Positions 58,716 through 64,000 of a stretch of DNA of 64,000 nt are shown piece by piece. The stretch covers positions 1-64,000 of the forward strand of contig WRAZ01000003.1 in assembly GCA_009779925.1 (NCBI GenBank), written 5' to 3'. Below the pieces are notes generated by a model. It saw nothing but the letters and a program-made list of their open reading frames with translations. It was not told the DNA's origin and did no database searches. The stretch is from Chitinivibrionia bacterium (GTDB taxonomy: Bacteria > Fibrobacterota > Chitinivibrionia > Chitinivibrionales > Chitinivibrionaceae). The translations under genes were made by a program, and so were the position numbers. Each line of letters opens with the position of its first letter. The stretch's first letter is position 1.

Positions 58716-59735
58716 TTAGTTGTTTTCCAAAAGTATTTGCCGCCGTTTCATTCTTTCACGAGTTTCGGCTAATATTTTATGTATTTTTTGTTCAAATTCG
58801 ACTTTTGGCGGTAAATTTGTCCAATATTGCGATACCATTATACCTGCCTTATCCATCTCAAGAAGTTCTATTTGTTCGCGACTGCCTTCTGCGCAAAGTA
58901 TCAGTCCGATTGGTTCTTCTTCTCCAACTTTTCGCTCATAACGATTAAGCCATTTCAGATACAACTCCATTTGCCCCTTAAATTCGGCTTCAAAATTTCC
59001 TTGTTTAAGTTCAACCGCCACTAAACGCCTAAGGTTTCGATTATAAAAAAGAAGGTCTAAATGAAAGTCCTTGTTGTCTATTATCATTCTTTTCTGGCGA
59101 GCGACAAACGTAAACCCCTTTCCAAACTCAAGTATAAATTTTTCAAGTTCTCGCAACACTGCCGCTTCCAAATCCGCTTCAAGATATTCATCACTTAGCC
59201 CCATATAATCAAAAAGATAAGGGTCTTTGAATGTATCAAGTGGTATTTTGTTGTCAGAATTGCCGAATTGGTTATTGGCAATTTCTTTTCTTTCAAACGC
59301 TTTACGTGAAATCATATCTCGAAGTTCACGTATTCCAAGTTGTCGTTCTGCGCAATCTTTGGCATAATAGAGCCGCGCTTCGTTTGTTTTTAGGGGCAAA
59401 AGTTCTACAAAATGCGACCAACTCAATTGTGTAGACAGCGTCGACACAATTGCAATATCTTCAAATAATTCGGCAAACTGAATCATTCTCCGCAAATTTC
59501 TTGCTTCAAAATTTTTCCCATATTTCTCTTTCAGTTGCGTAGATAACGCTGCTACGATTTGCTTTCCGTATTCGGCGCGTTTGTCTTGAAGTATGATTTC
59601 ATTTACACGTTTTCCGATTTGCCAAAAAGTTAGAATAACAGACGCATTTACCTGCAAGGATACGGTACGGCGACTATGCTCAATCATTAGCGAAATTTCA
59701 TCAAACAGATTTTTCTCGAAGTTAATCAAGTCCAT
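58716..59735 (-). CDS. DUF1016/YhcG-type PD-(D/E)XK nuclease domain protein
   Basis: A 339-residue protein of the YhcG family. The N-terminal helical DUF1016 domain (VNASVILTFWQIGKRVNEII, then STLSTQLSWSHFVELLPLK) is followed by the nuclease-like domain at about 190-320. It contains FHLDLLFYNRNLRRLVAVEL, then KQGNFEAEFKGQMELYLKWL, so the D-xExK catalytic set is intact. These proteins often accompany restriction or other mobile defence systems, but none is adjacent here. The start ATG 59735 follows AAGGAG. I infer accessory or defence-related status. Confidence 0.88.
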   Translation of the reverse strand: MDLINFEKNLFDEISLMIEHSRRTVSLQVNASVILTFWQIGKRVNEIILQDKRAEYGKQIVAALSTQLKEKYGKNFEARNLRRMIQFAELFEDIAIVSTLSTQLSWSHFVELLPLKTNEARLYYAKDCAERQLGIRELRDMISRKAFERKEIANNQFGNSDNKIPLDTFKDPYLFDYMGLSDEYLEADLEAAVLRELEKFILEFGKGFTFVARQKRMIIDNKDFHLDLLFYNRNLRRLVAVELKQGNFEAEFKGQMELYLKWLNRYERKVGEEEPIGLILCAEGSREQIELLEMDKAGIMVSQYWTNLPPKVEFEQKIHKILAETRERMKRRQILLENN

Positions 59736-59895
59736 TTACATTTCTCCTTAAAACGCAATTTCGCTTTTATCTTTTCACTCCGAAAATAATATTTGCCAAA
59801 ATAAAAAAGGCGGACAACTCTATACGTCTCTGAAAATAAGGGTAAAAATATATTGTTTTTTCCGAAAATCATTGCGTAAATTGTTGAAAAAAATA

Positions 59896-59977
59896 TATTT
59901 TTACTGAAAATAATTAACAATGAGTTTCGGACTTTGTTGTTTGTTAATAGATACACGGTATTTAATTTAATTGAAAA
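59896..59977 (+). repeat. 82-bp direct repeat, copy 1 (upstream of pagL-like gene)
   Basis: 82 bases that recur at 60640-60721 with only two differences (G/A near the middle, A/G near the end). It ends 16 bases before the pagL-like start and contains AT-rich promoter-like sequence. A 13-bp inverted repeat (59842-59854 with 59892-59904) overlaps its left edge. Confidence 0.92.
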
Positions 59978-59993
59978 TTGTGGAGTTTTGAGA

Positions 59994-60545
59994 ATGTTTG
60001 GAAAAAAAAGTTTTATTTGTATCGTTTTCTTGTTTTTTGGCGCGGTTTTTGCCGAATTTCCGTTTGAAAATCCTGCTTTTGAAGAAAAAAAGCAACAGTT
60101 GGCTTTAGTTTTAGGGCAAGGCATACGCGACCACAAAGATTTAAGATTTGAAAGATTATACAGCGTAGGAATTACTTACAGTCAGCCGTATCATTTTTTT
60201 AGATTGCCCGTAAGGCGAAACGCGGAATTTATAATGCACAGAGGCGCGGGAGAATTTTCTCGCTACAATAATTGGATAGCCGGTTTGTCGCAAGATTTCT
60301 TTACGCCTCAACTTTGGCGGATGTATCTCAGTTTAGGCATCGGAGCATACATAAAATCCGAAAAAACCGACAGAATAAGTTCGCTGTTTACTTTCGGCCA
60401 AAAGGTCGCTTTGGGCTTTCAGGTTATAGACGAGTTAAGATTGGAATTTTTTATAAGACATTTTTCCAACGGCACTTTAACGGAAACAAGTAGCGGCTAC
60501 GACTTTATAGGTTTAAGCGCCGTTTGGAATTTCGGCACTCTTTAA
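59994..60545 (+). CDS. Lipid A deacylase PagL-like outer-membrane protein
   Basis: A 183-residue protein with a signal peptide ending near AVFAE (about residue 20). The mature part is an eight-strand-type barrel with the PagL hallmark His-x-Ser-Asn in FFIRHFSNGTLTETSSGYDF near 152-171, where the His and Ser are catalytic in PagL. The C-terminal strand ends in SAVWNFGTL. PagL removes the 3-O acyl chain of lipid A. ATG 59994 with GGAG upstream is chosen over an in-frame start inside the 82-bp repeat. The gene is flanked by the two 82-bp repeats. Confidence 0.82.
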   Translation: MFGKKSFICIVFLFFGAVFAEFPFENPAFEEKKQQLALVLGQGIRDHKDLRFERLYSVGITYSQPYHFFRLPVRRNAEFIMHRGAGEFSRYNNWIAGLSQDFFTPQLWRMYLSLGIGAYIKSEKTDRISSLFTFGQKVALGFQVIDELRLEFFIRHFSNGTLTETSSGYDFIGLSAVWNFGTL

Positions 60546-60639
60546 CAGAAAAATTGAGCAATGATGTAAATTTGCAGTTGAGTCGCAAAAAAACTCTAAA
60601 TGTGGTATTTAGTATTTGCAAATTGTCTGTAGCATAACG

Positions 60640-60721
60640 TATTTTTACTGAAAATAATTAACAATAAGTTTCGGACTTTGTTGTTTGTTAATAGATACAC
60701 GGTGTTTAATTTAATTGAAAA
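60640..60721 (+). repeat. 82-bp direct repeat, copy 2 (upstream of TPR lipoprotein gene)
   Basis: The second copy ends at the AGGAGG ribosome site of the TPR lipoprotein gene. Spacing to copy 1 is 744 bases, exactly enclosing the pagL-like gene. Recombination between the copies would remove that gene and leave the lipoprotein gene behind an equivalent promoter. Confidence 0.92.
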
Positions 60722-60734
60722 GGAGGCATTTATT

Positions 60735-62402
60735 ATGTCTGAAAATCTTGATAACACACACAGGATGTTTCGTGTTTTTGTTCGACTGCTTTTATTGATA
60801 GCTGTCGGTTTGTTTATTTCCTGCTCAGACATTGGCGGCGGCGGCAGTGGCGGTGGCGGCGGAGGAGGCGGCGGTGGAGGAGGCGGAGGCGGTGGAACCT
60901 TAGAAGAAAATCTTACATCGGGCAACAGCGCTCTGCGAAGCGGGCGGTATGACGAAGCCGTGCAACATTTCGAAAACGCGTTTCGCGCAAATCCCGACGA
61001 CCCGAGAGCGATTATTTATTCGACTATGGCGCAAATTGCAAGAATAAGCGTTTCTCCGCAAGTCGTGAATTTATTCAGAAATAGCTTTGGTTTTGTCGAT
61101 TATCCTAATCAGCTCAACGCGTTGTTCAGCACCGATTGGATGAGAAATTATCAACAAAATTGGATGGATTACAGCATCGAAGTCAACGGAAGATGGGCTT
61201 CTTGGTACGGCGAATGGGCAGTTGGTCAATCGTGGTATATCGGAATTGATAGACCGGGATATTATTTACAGGAATGCGACGGATGGAACTGTCATTATGT
61301 CCTTGTTTCCGAAACGCCGAGATACGGAACGAACAAAATGCCGGGACTGAATGTTCCGAGTTGGTTGCGGGGAAACAATTCTTGGTTTGATGAAACGCTT
61401 GGTGCAAACAATGTGCATACTTTCAATACTTGGACTTTGCTTTTATTTGCAAATCTTGTCGAGAATAACAGGCACGGCTTCAATAACGTTTTAGACGAAC
61501 TTATAGATGCGGTTTTCGGTCAGAATTTCCAAAACGCTCAAAACAGAATTGTGAGATTGGAAAACAGAAAAACCGAAAGAATAACTCTCAGCAGGGACTT
61601 TATTCAGGCGTTGCATTTAGATGAGTTTACCCCGATTACCGAGTACGATTTAGTCGGCTGGGCGGAAATAAACGCAATTGTTTCTACGATGCTTGGCATA
61701 AAAGCAAGTTTGCAGTGGGTAGCGGCTTATGATTGGAACACCAACCTCAGCGTATTCAGGCACTCTTGGCAGAGCAATGAAAATTATTGGCACGGACGAC
61801 TTCAGGCAATGAACCACAACGATTTGCCGTTTGTTAATAACTTTTTAGAAGCAAGACCGGGCAAAATGGCAGCCGCAAGAGAAACTTTTGTGCGGTCAAT
61901 CAGAGGGCTTCAAGCGTCATACACGGCGATTTTGGGAAACAATTTATATCCGACGGCAATTACAGACGCTTATCGGACAATAAACGAAGGTTTGGATATT
62001 TTGATTTCGAGAATTCAAAACGGCGGAAGATTTTATGTTCCCGAAGACCCGACAACAGGCAGGTGGCCAACTTCTTCAACTTCGAGGTCGGATGTTCTTT
62101 TCGGCGTGGATATGGGGCTGTTTTTCCAAGAAGGATATTTCCGTCTGCATAACCTGTTTTATACCGAAAACAACAGAATACCTATGTTTTTCTGTCGGGA
62201 TAGCGGCGTGCAACTTACACGTCAGAACTATGAGAGTGTACTAAACAACGCAGGCAGAGACATAGGTCTTAAATTCAGAAGTCGAACGATACGCGACATT
62301 ATGGTTTATCTCCCCGATTTTGATATAGAAGACGAGATACTCCCGATGTTTCCGCCGTCGCTTGCAAGGGTGCTTTTTGAGAAGTATCACAACATAAGAT
62401 AA
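60735..62402 (+). CDS. TPR-containing lipoprotein with poly-glycine linker
   Basis: A 555-residue protein starting at ATG 60735, after AGGAGG. The signal peptide ends in a lipobox-like LFISC near residue 36. Next comes a linker of 20 glycines with one serine. One or two TPR units follow (TLEENLTSGNSALRSGRYDE, AVQHFENAFRANPDDPRA). About 430 residues of unknown fold, rich in Trp, Asn and Tyr, form the rest. An outer-membrane lipoprotein of unknown partner. The downstream beta-barrel gene starts two bases after its stop, so the pair probably works together. Confidence 0.82.
   Translation: MSENLDNTHRMFRVFVRLLLLIAVGLFISCSDIGGGGSGGGGGGGGGGGGGGGGTLEENLTSGNSALRSGRYDEAVQHFENAFRANPDDPRAIIYSTMAQIARISVSPQVVNLFRNSFGFVDYPNQLNALFSTDWMRNYQQNWMDYSIEVNGRWASWYGEWAVGQSWYIGIDRPGYYLQECDGWNCHYVLVSETPRYGTNKMPGLNVPSWLRGNNSWFDETLGANNVHTFNTWTLLLFANLVENNRHGFNNVLDELIDAVFGQNFQNAQNRIVRLENRKTERITLSRDFIQALHLDEFTPITEYDLVGWAEINAIVSTMLGIKASLQWVAAYDWNTNLSVFRHSWQSNENYWHGRLQAMNHNDLPFVNNFLEARPGKMAAARETFVRSIRGLQASYTAILGNNLYPTAITDAYRTINEGLDILISRIQNGGRFYVPEDPTTGRWPTSSTSRSDVLFGVDMGLFFQEGYFRLHNLFYTENNRIPMFFCRDSGVQLTRQNYESVLNNAGRDIGLKFRSRTIRDIMVYLPDFDIEDEILPMFPPSLARVLFEKYHNIR
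60834..60896 (+). repeat. GGN trinucleotide tract encoding poly-glycine
   Basis: 21 codons, all GGC, GGT or GGA except one AGT, encode four Gly, Ser and sixteen Gly just after the lipidated cysteine. Mixed third positions suggest it is not a young slippage tract, but its length could vary among strains in steps of three bases. Confidence 0.9.
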
Positions 62403-62403
62403 A

Positions 62404-63618
62404 ATGACACTTCCGAAAAAACTGATTTTTGGGTGGATTGGAGTTTTGCTTTTAGTAAAACTCTGTTTCGCCCAAAATTTTGAAATATCTACTCAAAGCG
62501 GAATTCTATTTTATTGGCGAGACGACAAAATGTCCTTTTGGGATGGCGGCATAAATTACAACAATCACAAGAATTTTTCAAACGAATTAAATTTTCTTAA
62601 AATCAGCTCGGATTTGCCTTGGTTTTCTACTGACATTATCCGTTTCGGCTACTCCGCAAAATTCGACTTCGGCAATATTTCGCCGCAAATTTCAGCGGGC
62701 TTTTTAAGCCAATCCGAAATCGAAATTCCGTTTTCACATCGAGGAAGTCAAAGACTAATCACAAATTACGGAGCGCGCGGTTTTTATCTTGGCTCAAAAT
62801 TGGGCTTGAATATCAGAGACATTAGATTTACTCCGTCTTTTTTGTTTGCGCGTGGAAGATTTGAGGACGGGGATTTTCACTATTTTTTTGGGAAGCCCGA
62901 TGTTCCTTATCTTTTGCATTTCGGCTTGTCGGCGGAGTTTAGAGAGCGACATAAAATCGGCGTTTCACACCAAAATTTTGCCCTTAACATTGTAAATAAC
63001 AACGAAATGCCGCTTTTTAATTCAGAAAATTATGTTTTCGGCATAAATTATAGGCATTTGTTTTTGCCGCAACGATTGTTAAAATTAAACGGAATATTAG
63101 GTGCAAATTACGTAAATCTTTCGGCAAGCGGCTCGTTAAGTCCTGCAAATCAGCAGTATTTTTTGTTCCCGTATATGTTTTTTAATATAGACGGAACTGT
63201 AAACGCGTTTGTTGTTTGGACTGCTTTCTCGTTTGAATTACAGCGAAAAATCTTACAACATCACTTTGTAGTCGGAGCGGCAAATATTTTCAGCGGTGAT
63301 TTTAACGCGGACGCTCATTACTTGTACAAAAGATTTTTCGGCGGCAGAGAGGGGCGGGAAGTTCTAACGCAAAACTTGAATAACACTGGATTTCCGTTTG
63401 TTTTGTATTACTTGAAAAGTCCAAATCTAAACATAAGAGACAGAGTAAACATAAACTTCGGATTAAGAAATATTATAGGCGTTCCTTTCGGCATAGCAAA
63501 ATATATGGGAGACGGCAGTAGCGACGATCGGAACATCAGCGATAAAATCGGCAGAAGAGATTTAGTAAAAACGATATTGCTTTCTGGCTTGTCGGGGTTT
63601 TTGAGGGTAGAATTTTAA
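62404..63618 (+). CDS. Hypothetical outer-membrane beta-barrel protein
   Basis: A 404-residue protein with a signal peptide ending near CFAQN (about residue 24). The mature part alternates aromatic and polar residues throughout (FEISTQSGILFYWRDDKMSF, NYGARGFYLGSKLGLNIRDI, YVFGINYRHLFLPQRLLKLN). It ends in LSGFLRVEF, a BamA-type terminal strand with final Phe. No specific family is recognised. It follows the TPR lipoprotein gene by one base, which suggests a lipoprotein-barrel pair. Confidence 0.78.
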   Translation: MTLPKKLIFGWIGVLLLVKLCFAQNFEISTQSGILFYWRDDKMSFWDGGINYNNHKNFSNELNFLKISSDLPWFSTDIIRFGYSAKFDFGNISPQISAGFLSQSEIEIPFSHRGSQRLITNYGARGFYLGSKLGLNIRDIRFTPSFLFARGRFEDGDFHYFFGKPDVPYLLHFGLSAEFRERHKIGVSHQNFALNIVNNNEMPLFNSENYVFGINYRHLFLPQRLLKLNGILGANYVNLSASGSLSPANQQYFLFPYMFFNIDGTVNAFVVWTAFSFELQRKILQHHFVVGAANIFSGDFNADAHYLYKRFFGGREGREVLTQNLNNTGFPFVLYYLKSPNLNIRDRVNINFGLRNIIGVPFGIAKYMGDGSSDDRNISDKIGRRDLVKTILLSGLSGFLRVEF

Positions 63619-63659
63619 TTTTACCTTGCATTATGCAACAAGAAAAGTGGCAACTGCCT

Positions 63660-64000
63660 CTAAAAATACAAATCCCTCGCTCCGTCTTTGGTTTTTTCGT
63701 AATAATTTATCAGCGCGTCGTACATCTTCGGATTTTTAACCTTTACTTCTGCAATTTCTTTTTGAATTATCGGCTCTGCCAAAGCGACTGTTTCGGGGGA
63801 GGCGAAGTCGTCGAGCCATTCGCGGTAGGTTATAATTGCGTTTAATTTGCAGAATTGACCCTCGTGTCCGCTTTTTAGCGCGTCTAAAATTTTTTGCCCC
63901 GTTCTTCCGCAGCGATAACCAGCCGTGCAAAACGACGTGATAAAGTCTTGTTTTGCAAGAGAGCGGACAACTTCGTCCAAGGAGCGGGTGTCGCCTAAAA
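63660..64000 (-). CDS. hydG: HydG-type radical SAM protein, C-terminal part (runs off the window)
   Basis: Only the last 113 residues are present, and the frame stays open to the window edge. The visible GDTRSLDEVVRSLAKQDFIT, then SFCTAGYRCGRTG and YREWLDDFASPETVALAEPI match the C-terminus of HydG. That tyrosine lyase makes CO and cyanide for the [FeFe]-hydrogenase H-cluster. Canonical HydG binds its auxiliary iron-sulfur cluster through a CTAC motif here. This copy reads CTAGYRC, with the second Cys displaced by three residues, and a further Cys in QFCKLN. The radical SAM CX3CX2C motif is outside the window. The assignment to HydG rather than a paralogue is likely, not certain. Confidence 0.75.
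   Translation of the reverse strand, partial: LGDTRSLDEVVRSLAKQDFITSFCTAGYRCGRTGQKILDALKSGHEGQFCKLNAIITYREWLDDFASPETVALAEPIIQKEIAEVKVKNPKMYDALINYYEKTKDGARDLYF

Noticed and set aside
59429-59457. A palindrome-like CAATTGTGT ... ACACAATTG inside the DUF1016 gene as another REP insertion
   Set aside because: The encoded STLSTQLSWSH is the conserved family sequence, so the dyad is native. It also lacks the GTAG head.

Overview
The window reads as chromosomal sequence of an anaerobic or microaerophilic, flagellated, Gram-negative bacterium. An outer membrane is indicated by beta-barrel proteins, several lipoproteins, a PagL-like lipid A deacylase and a TolQ/TolR/TonB-type envelope machine. Motility is indicated by a flagellin with a textbook sigma-54 promoter, a FliK-like protein and a stand-alone FlhB C-terminal domain. 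Anaerobic life is suggested by a HydG-type radical SAM protein at the right edge, FeoAB, and peroxiredoxin-based peroxide defence. The block of TPR protein, TolQ, two ExbD/TolR and an AgmX-type TonB protein recalls Fibrobacterota and Myxococcota. A flagellated Fibrobacterota relative (Chitinispirillia or termite-gut type) is my best guess, but no marker gene here proves it. Base composition is moderately AT-leaning and leucine CTT codons are common.

Layout. 1-8.2 kb: ffh, a DUF4143 AAA ATPase with three 22-bp repeats in its leader, a methyltransferase, a sodium/proton antiporter fused to a PTS EIIA domain, two small lipoproteins and ispE. 8.3-17 kb: the envelope machine operon (TPR, TolQ, ExbD, ExbD, AgmX, outer-membrane protein), closed by a strong terminator. 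17.1-20.9 kb: a leftward flagellar operon. 20.9-25.9 kb: an FHA protein, tpiA, secG, two tandem tRNA-Leu(AAG), rsgA, a secreted protein, pyrC and tRNA-Glu. 26-30.6 kb: an overlapping trio of sugar-binding-type sensor/diguanylate cyclase, argA and a glycosyltransferase. 30.7-33 kb: flagellin, a repeat cluster and mnmA. 33.1-38.6 kb: a pcrA, gatC, comEA-like, pilM-like, pilN-like, rsmD operon. 38.6-42 kb: purB, mraY and a methyltransferase. 42-52.5 kb: leftward genes from feoA-feoB through a Cys-rich protein, a flippase-like membrane protein, pssA, dxs and hisB to a SPOR lipoprotein and a GH2 enzyme. 52.6-55.9 kb: a peroxide-stress cluster (ahpC, QueD-like, AhpF-like reductase, PerR-like) with a Fur/PerR-type box at the ahpC promoter. 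55.9-59.7 kb: a dapF homologue, tig, tRNA-Leu(TAG), coaD and a DUF1016 nuclease. 59.9-63.6 kb: pagL-like, a TPR lipoprotein and a beta-barrel gene, with an 82-bp promoter-region duplication. The window ends inside a hydG-like gene.

The most unusual theme is a family of short palindromes that begin with GTAG or GTAA. They occur singly or as inverted pairs, like REP/REPIN elements. Besides intergenic copies, they sit inside four protein genes, where the frame stays open and they encode a recurrent peptide of the type (V/R)(G/R)AG(L/F)KPA(P/L/Q). Other points worth attention: two tRNA-Leu genes with an A34 (AAG) anticodon, a DapF homologue with both catalytic cysteines replaced by serine, a HydG homologue with a shifted auxiliary-cluster cysteine, and the repeat-flanked pagL cassette. 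No stretch above 300 bases lacks a gene.
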